Shown in pieces: positions 1-8,518 of a stretch of DNA of 64,000 nucleotides. The stretch is from JAAELZ01 sp965237995 (lineage in GTDB: Bacteria > Pseudomonadota > Gammaproteobacteria > Arenicellales > Poriferihabitantaceae). How positions within the stretch are numbered: the first letter of the stretch is position 1; every line of letters begins with the position of its first letter. The notes under the pieces are model-generated. The model made no database searches and was not told the origin of the DNA. It worked only from the letters and a program-made list of their open reading frames with translations. Position numbers and translations under genes: made by a program. The DNA lies in the NCBI GenBank assembly GCA_965237995.1, contig CBDEGO010000006.1, positions 515,666 through 579,665 of the forward strand. The letters are read 5' to 3'.

Positions 1-66
1 TACATTCCACGGCTTGATTTGTTGCTCCACCATATTAAAGCGGGCTTGTTCTAATTTACTCTGCAT
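1..66 (-). CDS. pcm: Protein-L-isoaspartate O-methyltransferase family, N-terminal fragment
   Basis: Only the first 22 codons lie in the window; the rest is beyond position 1. The start codon complement is at 64-66. The readable N-terminus contains LEQARFNMVEQQIKPW, the opening signature of the isoaspartate methyltransferase family (Pcm and its variants that lack repair activity). The family fold transfers a methyl group from SAM to isoaspartyl residues in damaged proteins. The call rests on this short signature alone, so it is good for the family and weak for function. It lies just downstream of the sulfotransferase on the same strand. Confidence 0.7.
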   Translation of the reverse strand, partial: MQSKLEQARFNMVEQQIKPWNV

Positions 67-90
67 ATTGGTTTAGTGAATAGTGGTAAC

Positions 91-909
91 TTAAATATAT
101 TCTAAAGCCTGCATTTCGCGTTTGCAGGCGTTGACAATTTTATCTTGTAGGGCCTTAGGCAATTCTTCTTGCCAACGCGCCGACTGCCCCTTGTGGAAGA
201 ACGTTTGTCCCACGCTTTCACGAAACCCTTCAGTTTGTTCTTGCGCTTGAAAGTTGTCGAAACGACAGGCTTCAACTGATTTCTGTACCGTGATGGCGTC
301 ATAGTCTAGTTGTAAGAAACGCACGATCTCGGTCAATATATCTGCAGGCTTTGATAACAAGTCTTCGTAACGCATGGTGTATACCGGGAAGGGTAAGTCA
401 CGCAACCAGGAAGCAACACTGATTTGCCAGGATAGTTGAGCGACATAAAGGCCTTGGTTGGGGTAGCGAGTATAGGCCTTAGAATCCAACATTTTATCAA
501 CTGCTGCTTCAATAGAATCGAAGTTATAATGATTAAAAAAGGACAGCGCTACCTCTCTTGGGTCACGCGCGATATAAATCGCAGCCCTTGTCACATCGTG
601 CGGAATTTGTGACACGCCCGAAATATCGACATTGCAATCGTGCGTCTTGAGCATCAAATTACCCTGTGCGTCTTCTAACATGCGCAACATGGCAGCAGGT
701 TTTATTAGTGCTTGGTCAGATGTGGTCCATTGGTCTATCGGTGCCTTTAGGATGCCATCATAATAGATAGGGTCTTTGTCGCCCGTCTGCATGACTTCGT
801 TAATACCAACGTTTCCCCCGTTGATGTAAGCTGTAATAAGCGCTCTCACCCAAGTGTTGCCACTGCGGGGAAAGCTTGCGATCCAAGTAAGTCGTTGATC
901 GAAGTGCAT
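91..909 (-). CDS. Sulfotransferase domain protein
   Basis: 272 residues. The N-terminus carries SFPRSGNTW (about residues 12-20), the 5'-phosphosulfate-binding loop of PAPS-dependent sulfotransferases. IYIARDPREVALSFFNHY (about 112-129) matches the 3'-phosphate-binding motif with its Arg and Ser. The length suits a single soluble sulfotransferase domain. The family moves sulfate from PAPS to a hydroxyl or amine of a small molecule, glycan or lipid; the acceptor cannot be read from sequence. The pcm-like gene starts 24 bp beyond its stop codon on the same strand, so the two may be co-transcribed. No sulfate-activation genes are in the window. Confidence 0.85.
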   Translation of the reverse strand: MHFDQRLTWIASFPRSGNTWVRALITAYINGGNVGINEVMQTGDKDPIYYDGILKAPIDQWTTSDQALIKPAAMLRMLEDAQGNLMLKTHDCNVDISGVSQIPHDVTRAAIYIARDPREVALSFFNHYNFDSIEAAVDKMLDSKAYTRYPNQGLYVAQLSWQISVASWLRDLPFPVYTMRYEDLLSKPADILTEIVRFLQLDYDAITVQKSVEACRFDNFQAQEQTEGFRESVGQTFFHKGQSARWQEELPKALQDKIVNACKREMQALEYI

Positions 910-1224
910 TGTATAAGCGGTTTGAATTTTTGTTTAGATAATGAAGGTGGGATAGTGTACTAAAAGCCGGCGCGCTTTGTTATTGAAACCTGTTAACTTC
1001 ATTTCACCTCAAACTTAACTAAGCTATGGTGGATAAGCGGTTATTTTGCACGGCAAAACCGTATAAAGTATGTTTTGTTGCTTTTTTACAACACAAACCG
1101 ATTATTACTGTAATTAAGGCTAGTTTAATGTTGCATTAAAATCACAAATAGCTAAAGTACGCCCCGTTCATGGGAAGCTGTGAATGTATAAATTAAATTT
1201 AAATTATATAGAGAGAGTTCAATT
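910..1224. other. Divergent intergenic region before the porin
   Basis: 315 bp, AT-rich, between the minus-strand sulfotransferase and the plus-strand porin; it must hold both promoters. I see a small hairpin (ACGG, loop, CCGT near 1050-1062) and several T/A runs but no convincing sigma70 pair. A purine-rich GAGAGAG ribosome-binding site sits about 8 bases before the porin ATG. No reading frame or RNA gene was found. Confidence 0.5.
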
Positions 1225-2136
1225 ATGAAAATTTTAGCTAAAAGTGCATTAGCACTAGCGATTGCAGCGACTACTGCAGCGCCAACTTACGCACAAATGA
1301 AAGGAGCAGACATCACAGGTGTTTCTGGTCGTTTTCGTATCGCAGTAGTTTGTGATGATGACAGCTGTGCACAGAAAGATTTCGGTGGTCGTTTCCGTAT
1401 GGCTGCTGAAGAAGACTTAGGCAACGGCAACACTGTATTCGGCAAGTACGAATTTCAGGTTGACGGTTCTGACGGTACATTAAAAGCTGGCGGTAACGCT
1501 CAGCGTTTATCTTATGTTGGTATCAAAGGTGGCTTCGGATCATTCTCTTTGGGTGCACGCTGGACTCCTTTCTACAACGTAGTGACTAGCCCAGTTGACT
1601 GGACTAAAGCTTTCGGTGGTACTTGGAGCACAAGTGCTGCAGGTTACGCAGGTGGCTTCCGTCAAAACAACAGTTTGTTCTATAGCGTAGGTGGTTTCCA
1701 AGCTATGGTAACTGTGGCTGAAGACGACGCTAACGAAGATATCGATATCGTTGAATTAGGCTACACTGCCTCACTTGGTGCTGCTAACGTAGGTATTGCT
1801 GTACGTGATAAGGAAACTGACGCAGATGAGTTAATTGGTTTGAACGTAAACGGAAATGCTGGTTCTGTACGTTTATCTGCTAGTTTCTACAGCCAAGGTG
1901 ATAACGATAGTATTTTAGCTCAAGCGCAAGCTCATATGGGCGGCGGTACTTTGTCTTTCAGCATCGGTCAAAACAGTCGTGACAATGCTCCAGAAGCAGA
2001 AATGCTAGGTTTAGAGTATGAGCGCGGCTTAGGGCCAAACTCAGCTTGGTTTGTTGGTATTGAAACTAACGACCTAGATGACGGTACTGACGAGACTACT
2101 CGTTACGGTGCTGGCTTACACTACAACTTCAACTAA
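1225..2136 (+). CDS. Outer-membrane porin (general Gram-negative porin family)
   Basis: 303 residues. A classic Sec signal peptide (MKILAKSALALAIAATTAAP with cleavage after TYA) is followed by about 280 residues of alternating polar and hydrophobic strands, rich in Gly, Asp and aromatics, with no internal hydrophobic helix. It ends in ...GAGLHYNFN. The family usually ends in aromatic Phe at the very C-terminus; here Phe is penultimate. The protein should form a trimeric 16-strand beta-barrel for passive diffusion. It is smaller than enteric porins (about 340-360 aa), consistent with short loops. It appears monocistronic, with its own ribosome-binding site and terminator. Codon use (GGT, CGT, AAC, GCT) looks like that of a highly expressed gene. 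Confidence 0.85.
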   Translation: MKILAKSALALAIAATTAAPTYAQMKGADITGVSGRFRIAVVCDDDSCAQKDFGGRFRMAAEEDLGNGNTVFGKYEFQVDGSDGTLKAGGNAQRLSYVGIKGGFGSFSLGARWTPFYNVVTSPVDWTKAFGGTWSTSAAGYAGGFRQNNSLFYSVGGFQAMVTVAEDDANEDIDIVELGYTASLGAANVGIAVRDKETDADELIGLNVNGNAGSVRLSASFYSQGDNDSILAQAQAHMGGGTLSFSIGQNSRDNAPEAEMLGLEYERGLGPNSAWFVGIETNDLDDGTDETTRYGAGLHYNFN

Positions 2137-2174
2137 GAAGTTATAGCGTAAAAGCTACACACATCGTTGTGATG

Positions 2175-2201
2175 AAAGAGCGCCTTTGGCGCTCTTTTTT
2201 T
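2175..2201 (+). terminator. Rho-independent terminator of the porin gene
   Basis: A GC-rich stem (GAGCGCC at 2178-2184 pairs with GGCGCTC at 2188-2194, flanked by AAA/TTT) with a 3-base loop is followed by an uninterrupted T run. It begins 39 bp after the porin stop. Confidence 0.93.
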
Positions 2202-2355
2202 ATGCCTACCCCTTCTAGTATTATGCCAATTCACTTAATCGACATTAAAGCTCAAATAAACACTATCTATAGATGTCTAACGCTATTAGTTAAGTTATCT
2301 GGTGATGGGTAAGAGCCACTGAGAGACAAACTTTTTTAGATCATAATCTAATAGG

Positions 2356-2383
2356 TTTCTGTACAGCACAAGCTTGGTATAAT
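2356..2383 (+). promoter_or_regulatory. Candidate sigma70 promoter of bamC
   Basis: A consensus TATAAT -10 lies at 2378-2383, 36 bases before the bamC ATG. The matching -35 is weak (TTTCTG at 2356-2361, 16-base spacer). The -10 is convincing by eye; the start site is not mapped. Confidence 0.5.
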
Positions 2384-2418
2384 GGCCAATCTTTTGACTT
2401 CTTTCGCATAAACAGTAA

Positions 2419-3429
2419 ATGATCAAACTCGGCCTCTATTCAATCGCCGCTGCTGGAATTATCGCAATTTCTGGTTGCGCCTCACAATCTGAAGAAGCAC
2501 TAGAACCCGGTTTTAGAACGGCTAGGGCTCAATCTAATTTAGAACTTCCACCTGATTTAATTAACACTAGCAGCGAAGCGCTAAAGCGCCGTGCAGAAAA
2601 GTCGGCAACCGACAAAGTCCTACCGCAAATTGAGGGGCTTGAGATCAAAAGAAGCGAAAATGACGAACGTTGGTTACAGGTCAACGCAGATATCGATAGC
2701 ACTTGGGATAAGTTAGTTGATTTCACGTTAAAATCTAATATGCCGGTCCTTACTCAAAGTAAGCGTGATGCTATTATTGAATCAGATTGGATTGGTGATA
2801 AAAAAGGAGGTTTAACTGAGCGCTCTAGGCTTTTAAAAATATTTGGCAATTTTGGCTCTCGTTCAGCGATTAACGATAGTTATACTTTTTGGCTAGAACG
2901 CAGTGAAACCGACCAAACCGCTTTATATATTAGTCATAAACAACTGAAGCAAGTAGCAAAGACTCGTGCTTTTCGTGACGAAATCGTTGAAACAGCATGG
3001 ATAGAAACCTCTGGCGACGGCTTTAAAGCGGTTGAAATGCTAAGAAACATTAAGGCCTTTTTTAGCGGAGAAATTGAGGAGGATGTTTCTGACGAAGTGG
3101 TGCTGATTACCGATGATTCACCCAGCATTATTTTTCAAGCAGATATGATTGGCACCCGTAATAAACTAAGAAGCGCACTGGTAGCGGCTAACTTAGAGTT
3201 TGTGTCTGAAAATAAAAAGAAAAACCTTATTGTTGTGCGAGAGCACCGTAAAAAAGGCGGCGTTTTTTCTAAGCTAACACCCCGTAAAAAGCAGGGCATA
3301 AAATTTGAGCCTTATGGCGATACTGAAAAAACCAAAATAACCGTGACCTCTTCTCGTGGTAGCGGCGTAGACAGCAAGGAAAGCTTGCCATTGTTATATC
3401 GTTTAGCCGGGGAGTTAAGAAAAGAGTAA
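2419..3429 (+). CDS. bamC: Outer membrane protein assembly factor BamC (lipoprotein)
   Basis: 336 residues. A lipoprotein signal ends in the lipobox ISGC with acylated Cys20. The region after it (EPGFRTARAQSNLELPPDL) matches the unstructured BamC N-terminal segment that binds BamD. Two helix-grip lobes follow (about 80-210 and 230-336), ending in the expected ...LLYRLAGELRKE helix. BamC is an accessory subunit of the BAM complex that folds outer-membrane barrels. The length is close to E. coli BamC (344 aa). In many gammaproteobacteria it follows dapA; here the upstream neighbour is the porin, so it is a stand-alone unit. Confidence 0.88.
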   Translation: MIKLGLYSIAAAGIIAISGCASQSEEALEPGFRTARAQSNLELPPDLINTSSEALKRRAEKSATDKVLPQIEGLEIKRSENDERWLQVNADIDSTWDKLVDFTLKSNMPVLTQSKRDAIIESDWIGDKKGGLTERSRLLKIFGNFGSRSAINDSYTFWLERSETDQTALYISHKQLKQVAKTRAFRDEIVETAWIETSGDGFKAVEMLRNIKAFFSGEIEEDVSDEVVLITDDSPSIIFQADMIGTRNKLRSALVAANLEFVSENKKKNLIVVREHRKKGGVFSKLTPRKKQGIKFEPYGDTEKTKITVTSSRGSGVDSKESLPLLYRLAGELRKE

Positions 3430-3443
3430 TTTATTTGAAAGCG

Positions 3444-3470
3444 AAGCTCTGTTTCTAATAAATAGAGCTT
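3444..3470. terminator. Weak bidirectional hairpin between convergent bamC and prkB
   Basis: AAGCTCT (3444-3450) pairs with AGAGCTT (3464-3470) across a 13-base AT-rich loop, inside the 49-bp gap between convergent genes. T-rich flanks exist on both strands but no long T run, so termination strength is uncertain. Confidence 0.4.
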
Positions 3471-3478
3471 TAGCTAAT

Positions 3479-4372
3479 TTAATTACGATGGATTAGTTCG
3501 TGGATAATCGGCTCAAAAATGATCTCCATCGCCATTCCCATTTTCCCACCTGGTACCACAATTGTATTGGGGCGCGACATAAATGAGTCATGGATCATCA
3601 TTTGTAGGTAGCCAAAATCTACTTGTTGTTTTGCGTGGTCCTTGAACCTAATAACTACAAAACTTTCATCTAAAGTGGGAATATCGCGCGCCACAAAAGG
3701 GTTGGAGGTATCAACAGTTGAAACACGCTGAAAGTTGATGTCTGTTCTACTAAATTGCGGCGTAATGTGATTCACATAATCAGGCATTCTACGCAAAATG
3801 GTATCAACTATTTCTTCTTGCGCGTATCCACGTTCAACGCCATCACGATGAATTTTTTGAATCCATTCTAAATTAACGATAGGCACCACGCCGATACCTA
3901 AATCTACATATTGCGCCACATCATAACCGTCTCCTTCAACTAGCCCATGTAGGCCTTCATAAAACAATAAGTCTGTATCTGTAGGTATTTCTTCCCATGG
4001 GGTAAAGTCACCTACCGCGCAATCCATTCCAGATCCCAATCGCTTATTATGGAACTCGGCTTCAGCGTCATCGTGCAAATAAAAGCGATGCTTTCCGCTA
4101 CCCGTATCGGCATAGTTTTTAAATAATGCTTCCAGTGCAGCAAAGTCGTTTGCCTGCGGGCCAAAATGGCTAAAGGTATTATTTCCAGCGGCTTCTTCCT
4201 TTTGCACTTGTTCGATGAACTCGTCACGATTCCACCGATGAAAACTATCGCCCTCAACCACGACAGCATGAAACTGCTCTCGATGGATAATATGTTCAAA
4301 TGCCTTTTTTACCGTTGATGTTCCCGCACCAGATGAACCCGTAACGGCAATAATTGGATGTTTCTTAGACAT
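3479..4372 (-). CDS. prkB: Phosphoribulokinase, proteobacterial type
   Basis: 297 residues. The P-loop GSSGAGTSTV (about 12-21) and VVEGDSFHRW match the PRK/uridine kinase-like fold of class I phosphoribulokinases. The length equals that of E. coli PrkB and of proteobacterial Calvin-cycle PRK (about 290). The reaction is ATP plus ribulose 5-phosphate to ribulose 1,5-bisphosphate. No RuBisCO gene is in the window. Many heterotrophic gammaproteobacteria carry this gene without a Calvin cycle, where its role is unsettled. It is divergent from rsfS and convergent with bamC. Confidence 0.88.
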   Translation of the reverse strand: MSKKHPIIAVTGSSGAGTSTVKKAFEHIIHREQFHAVVVEGDSFHRWNRDEFIEQVQKEEAAGNNTFSHFGPQANDFAALEALFKNYADTGSGKHRFYLHDDAEAEFHNKRLGSGMDCAVGDFTPWEEIPTDTDLLFYEGLHGLVEGDGYDVAQYVDLGIGVVPIVNLEWIQKIHRDGVERGYAQEEIVDTILRRMPDYVNHITPQFSRTDINFQRVSTVDTSNPFVARDIPTLDESFVVIRFKDHAKQQVDFGYLQMMIHDSFMSRPNTIVVPGGKMGMAMEIIFEPIIHELIHRN

Positions 4373-4508
4373 AATACAAATCTTGATAGCAGGGCTTAAA
4401 AGGGTAAGTTACCAACATAATTCACGTAAAACACCTTTAATATACACATAATCCACACTAAACTTAAGCATGGTCAATAAGTAATCTTAACAACTTCGTT
4501 ACCTTTGT

Positions 4509-4865
4509 ATGTTAGCCCCTGAACTTTGCCAAAATATCACCGCCGCATTGGAAAATGCTAAGGCTAAGGACGTCTTATTATTAGACGTTAGTAGTCTTAC
4601 CGATACAACAGATTGCATGTTAATTTGCACCGGTACGTCTGGTAGACATGTTGCGTCGATTGCGCGAACAATACAAGACGATTTAAGCGCTCAAGACATT
4701 CTCCCTCTAGGCAGTGAGGGTGCGGATGCCATGGAATGGATATTATTAGATTACGTGCATGTTGTGGTACACGTCATGCGCAGCGAATCGCGGGCATATT
4801 ATGATCTTGAAAGTCTATGGGATGCTCGGCTCAGTAAAGTGCCTGCTGCCGAAGTTACCGCCTAG
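4509..4865 (+). CDS. rsfS: Ribosomal silencing factor RsfS
   Basis: 118 residues, standard RsfS/Iojap length. Family signatures are DTTDCMLICTGTSGRHV (about 33-49), GSEGADAMEWILLDYVHVVVHV and the terminal YYDLESLWDA. The factor binds uL14 on the 50S subunit and blocks subunit joining in stationary phase or starvation. It usually sits with nadD upstream and rlmH downstream; neither is here. It converges on the sugar transferase gene with a 5-bp gap and no terminator between them. Confidence 0.93.
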   Translation: MLAPELCQNITAALENAKAKDVLLLDVSSLTDTTDCMLICTGTSGRHVASIARTIQDDLSAQDILPLGSEGADAMEWILLDYVHVVVHVMRSESRAYYDLESLWDARLSKVPAAEVTA

Positions 4866-4870
4866 TTGGG

Positions 4871-6220
4871 TTAGCGGCCCGCTCGTTTAAAAATCAATAA
4901 AATGGTTTTTACAAGAATTGCGAAATCAAGTTGGATAGAGTGGTTCTTAATATAATATAAATCATATTCCAATTTCTTCCGAGCGTCTTGCGTAGACGAA
5001 CCGTAACGATACATCACTTGTGCCCATCCGGTTATCCCCGGAGATACAAAATGGCGTAGGTCATAATACGGAATATCACGTTTTAATTGCTCAACAAATT
5101 CTGGGCGCTCCGGGCGCGGCCCAATTAAGCTCATCTCACCCTTTAAGACATTCCATAGTTGTGGCCACTCATCTAAACGCGTTTTTCTTAAAAAGCTCCC
5201 AAACCTAGTTATTCTTGGGTCCTGTTCGACAGCCCATTGCGGGCCATTGGATTCTGCTCCATCGACCATGGTGCGTAATTTGTGAATCACAAATAACTCA
5301 CCATATAAGCCGACTCTCGATTGGGAATAGAAGATAGTGCCCTTGGAGCCTAATTTGATTATCGTGGCTAGAAGCAAAAATACAGGTAAAAATAGTGCTA
5401 AGCCAATTATCGACCCGATCAAGTCTAATACGCGCTGAAACCGTACCCCGACTTTGTCGTGTATCACTTGAAACCCACTAGCTTGGGCGAACCACCCATC
5501 ACGCAAATGTAAAACGGGTACGCGGGACCAATAAGTCTCAGCGAATTCGCTCAAGGAAACTACTTTAACACCGTTAAACCGCAGATTCATGATAGTTCGC
5601 GCCAGCGTATCATCTAAGCTTGCTTGTGTTCCAATAACGATACCTTTGGCAGAACCATCGGACAACTTTTCAAGTTCAGCGATGCTTTTGTTTCCGTCTT
5701 TAATATCGATTACTTTACTGACGTTGACTTTTGTATTTTCAAACTCTTCCAAAATTGGCTTAGTTAAATGTTGGTCAGATAACAATATCCACCTCATCGG
5801 TGTGCCAAATCGTTGGTTCACCCAAGTTAACAGCCACCGCCAACTTGCTGCCCAAAAGCTGAACAATAAAAATGAAATAGGCATCACTCCCCTGCCAAAT
5901 AGAGAGATAAATGAACCTACTCCCAAAGCGTAAACAAACAAGGCAGTGAATAAGCCTGCAACAGGCACAGCCAAAAACGTTTGTAAGGGGAGTCTTGCCC
6001 GAGTAATGGGTTCCTCGGTACGATAAACATCCATTACATACAAGGTAATTAGCGTAATTAAGACAATAGCCCATATCGGCCCATCCATCATGGAAATATT
6101 GGTGTCCATCCTAGATTGATGGACGAAGCTAAAAATCCAGACTAAGCCAATAATATCCGTCAGCAGCAACAATACCTTACTGGTAAAGCCGTGACTTATT
6201 TTGCGTAATAGCAAAAACAT
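4871..6220 (-). CDS. Undecaprenyl-phosphate sugar phosphotransferase (exopolysaccharide priming transferase)
   Basis: 449 residues from ATG at 6220; a TTG one codon upstream is less likely. About five N-terminal membrane helices (1-125) are followed by a CoA-binding-like central domain and a C-terminal bacterial sugar transferase domain. That domain shows KLRTMV, RKTRLDEWPQLWNVLKGEMS, GPRPERPEFV and the terminal YDLYYIKNHS. The end resembles the subfamily linked to exosortase/PEP-CTERM polysaccharide systems, though no exosortase is visible. It moves a sugar 1-phosphate to undecaprenyl phosphate, the first step of polysaccharide synthesis. It starts 14 bp after argG on the same strand and is probably co-transcribed. 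No other polysaccharide genes are adjacent. Confidence 0.88.
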   Translation of the reverse strand: MFLLLRKISHGFTSKVLLLLTDIIGLVWIFSFVHQSRMDTNISMMDGPIWAIVLITLITLYVMDVYRTEEPITRARLPLQTFLAVPVAGLFTALFVYALGVGSFISLFGRGVMPISFLLFSFWAASWRWLLTWVNQRFGTPMRWILLSDQHLTKPILEEFENTKVNVSKVIDIKDGNKSIAELEKLSDGSAKGIVIGTQASLDDTLARTIMNLRFNGVKVVSLSEFAETYWSRVPVLHLRDGWFAQASGFQVIHDKVGVRFQRVLDLIGSIIGLALFLPVFLLLATIIKLGSKGTIFYSQSRVGLYGELFVIHKLRTMVDGAESNGPQWAVEQDPRITRFGSFLRKTRLDEWPQLWNVLKGEMSLIGPRPERPEFVEQLKRDIPYYDLRHFVSPGITGWAQVMYRYGSSTQDARKKLEYDLYYIKNHSIQLDFAILVKTILLIFKRAGR

Positions 6221-6233
6221 CAAACTAGGCGCA

Positions 6234-7457
6234 TTAATCCGTATCGTTATTGCGCCCTTTTTTTGCGGCCAAGCGCAACCTCAAGGCATTTAGTTTGATA
6301 AACCCTTCTGCATCGGCTTGATTGTATGCACCAGCGTCGTCTTCAAAGGTCGCAATCGCTTCGTCAAATAACGAATCATCGGATCGACGTCCACATACGA
6401 TAACATTGCCTTTATATAACTGGATCCGTACTTCTCCATTAACGGTTAGTTGTGATGCATCGATCATTGTTTGGAGCATTTTTCTTTCTGGAGCAAACCA
6501 GAAACCATTGTAAATGAGTTTGGCATAGCGCGGCATTAGCTCATCTTTTAAATGCGCCACTTCACGATCTAAAGTAATCGATTCAATTGCACGGTGCGCC
6601 TTAAGCATAATGGTTCCCGCTGGCGTCTCGTAACAGCCTCTCGATTTCATACCAACAAAACGGTTTTCCACTAGATCAGCGCGACCGACTCCGTGTGCTG
6701 CGCCCAGCTTATTCAGCTGATCCATCACTTGATGCGGCGTACAATTAACATCGTTGATCGCAACGATATCACCTTTACGATACCTAAGCGTGACTTCTTC
6801 CGCTTGATCCGGTGCATCCATTGGAGAAGTTGTCCAACCCCACATCACATCATTGGGTTGCGCCCATGGGTTTTCCAATTCACCCCCTTCATAAGAGATA
6901 TGTAGTGAGTTCGCGTCCATAGAGTAGGGCGAGCCGCCATCCTTTTTCCTTTGAATATCAATTCCGTGCTTGGTAGCGTAGGCCATTAATTTTTCACGCG
7001 AGTTTAAATCCCATTCGCGCCACGGTGCGATAATACGAATGTCTGGATTCAAGGCATAAGCGCCAATTTCAAATCGCACTTGGTCATTGCCTTTTCCAGT
7101 TGCTCCGTGAGAGATTGCATCAGCCCCTGTTTTTTCCGCGATTTTAACTAAATGCTTTGCGATCAAAGGTCTGGCGATAGAGGTGCCTAGTAAATATTCC
7201 CCTTCATAGGTTGTATTAGCGCGAAACATTGGAAAGACATAGTCGCTGGCGAATTCCTCGCGCAAATCTTCGACGTAGATTTCCTTTATACCAAAGGCTT
7301 GTGCTTTTGCTCTTGCAGGCTCAAGTTCTTCACCTTGGCCAACATCAGCAGTGAATGTGACCACCTCGCAATGATAGACATCTTGCAACCACTTTAAAAT
7401 TATTGAGGTATCTAAGCCGCCAGAATAGGCCAATACAGCTTTGTTTACAGTAGACAT
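6234..7457 (-). CDS. argG: Argininosuccinate synthase
   Basis: 407 residues from the ATG at 7457 (MSTVNKAVLAYSGGLDTS). A frame opening 18 bases earlier would add six atypical residues. The N-type ATP pyrophosphatase P-loop AYSGGLDTS, the GATGKGNDQVRFE motif and the RKDGGSPYSMDANSLH segment identify the enzyme. It joins citrulline and aspartate using ATP, the penultimate step of arginine synthesis. Ornithine transcarbamylase argF is divergent across a 151-bp gap, so the two arginine genes share a control region. I could not find a clear ArgR box. Confidence 0.96.
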   Translation of the reverse strand: MSTVNKAVLAYSGGLDTSIILKWLQDVYHCEVVTFTADVGQGEELEPARAKAQAFGIKEIYVEDLREEFASDYVFPMFRANTTYEGEYLLGTSIARPLIAKHLVKIAEKTGADAISHGATGKGNDQVRFEIGAYALNPDIRIIAPWREWDLNSREKLMAYATKHGIDIQRKKDGGSPYSMDANSLHISYEGGELENPWAQPNDVMWGWTTSPMDAPDQAEEVTLRYRKGDIVAINDVNCTPHQVMDQLNKLGAAHGVGRADLVENRFVGMKSRGCYETPAGTIMLKAHRAIESITLDREVAHLKDELMPRYAKLIYNGFWFAPERKMLQTMIDASQLTVNGEVRIQLYKGNVIVCGRRSDDSLFDEAIATFEDDAGAYNQADAEGFIKLNALRLRLAAKKGRNNDTD

Positions 7458-7507
7458 GAGGATTGAACATTGCAATTAATAGCTCGCGAAGACTAATTAA
7501 TGCGCCC

Positions 7508-7537
7508 TTGAAATACAAGTGCTGTGTTGTTTAAAAT
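7508..7537 (+). promoter_or_regulatory. Candidate sigma70 promoter of argF
   Basis: TTGAAA (7508-7513) is followed after 18 bases by TAAAAT (7532-7537), or after 17 bases by TTAAAA. Transcription would start near 7544, immediately before the hairpin at 7549-7577. Predicted by eye only. Confidence 0.5.
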
Positions 7538-7548
7538 CTATCCTCGGG

Positions 7549-7583
7549 AGCACCTGCGATTGAACAGTCCGGGTGCTTTTTTT
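7549..7583 (+). terminator. Terminator-like hairpin in the argF leader
   Basis: AGCACC (7549-7554) pairs with GGTGCT (7572-7577); CTG/CAG can extend pairing inside the loop. A 7-T run (7577-7583) and further ATTTT follow. It points toward argF, whose ATG is 25 bases downstream. The only plus-strand transcript upstream would start in this same intergenic region, so it looks like an attenuator or the end of a very short RNA. Confidence 0.65.
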
Positions 7584-7608
7584 ATTTTCGCTCTAAATTG
7601 AAAAAAAT

Positions 7609-8514
7609 ATGGCCATACGTCATTTCATCTCCTTAATGGATTTAACCTCAACGGAAATCTTGCAGCTTATAGAAGACGCTAAGTTGTTGAAGCAACAGCG
7701 CGCATTAAATCAGCACTCAAACTCAATGGCAGGGAAGACCATGGCGATGGTTTTTGAAAAGTCGTCAACGCGCACCAGAACTTCATTTGAAATTGGCATG
7801 GCCCAACTTGGCGGTACCGCCATGTTTTTATCACCGGCCGACTCTCAAATTAACCGCGGAGAACCGATTAAGGACACTGCTAGAGTGTTATCTAGAATGG
7901 TCGATGTTATCGTAATGCGCACGACTGCGCACGAACGCGTACAAGCCATGTCTGAATACGCTTCCGTGCCGGTCATTAACGCTTTATGCGATCAATTTCA
8001 CCCTTGTCAAATTTTAGCTGATTTACAAACTTTTATCGAACATCGCGGCAGTATCGAAGGTAAAACAGTTGCATGGATTGGAGATGGCAACAATGTATGC
8101 CAATCCTGGATGAATGCGGCTCGCCAACTCAACTTCACGCTGAATATTGCTACACCCAAGGGTTACGAACCCAGTGCAAAGTTGTTGCGCGCCTGCGGAC
8201 ATGCTGTGTCGCTGAGTGCTGATCCGAATCTTGCTTGCGATAACGTTGATTGCGTCGTAACGGATACTTGGTCGAGTATGGGGCAAGAAGAAGAAAAACA
8301 AACGCGCGAAACTGCATTTAAAGGCTTCTGCGTTGACGATGCTATGATGAAACATGCCAAAAGCGATGCGCTATTTATGCATTGCCTCCCTGCATATCGC
8401 GGTTACGAAGTGAGCGAATCGGTATTGGAGGGGCCACAGAGTGTAATTTGGGATGAAGCAGAAAACCGATTACATGCCCAAAAAGCCTTACTTGAACTAT
8501 TAGTCACAGGATAA
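7609..8514 (+). CDS. argF: Ornithine carbamoyltransferase
   Basis: 301 residues, typical for the anabolic enzyme. The carbamoyl-phosphate loop is STRTRTSFE (about 53-61). Other signatures are MRTTAHE, DQFHPCQILADLQT and the ornithine loop FMHCLPAYRGYEV near the C-terminus. It makes citrulline from ornithine and carbamoyl phosphate. The flavin reductase gene starts 4 bp after its stop, so they are likely one transcript. The terminator-like hairpin in its leader may attenuate expression. Confidence 0.96.
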   Translation: MAIRHFISLMDLTSTEILQLIEDAKLLKQQRALNQHSNSMAGKTMAMVFEKSSTRTRTSFEIGMAQLGGTAMFLSPADSQINRGEPIKDTARVLSRMVDVIVMRTTAHERVQAMSEYASVPVINALCDQFHPCQILADLQTFIEHRGSIEGKTVAWIGDGNNVCQSWMNAARQLNFTLNIATPKGYEPSAKLLRACGHAVSLSADPNLACDNVDCVVTDTWSSMGQEEEKQTRETAFKGFCVDDAMMKHAKSDALFMHCLPAYRGYEVSESVLEGPQSVIWDEAENRLHAQKALLELLVTG

Positions 8515-8518
8515 TTTA

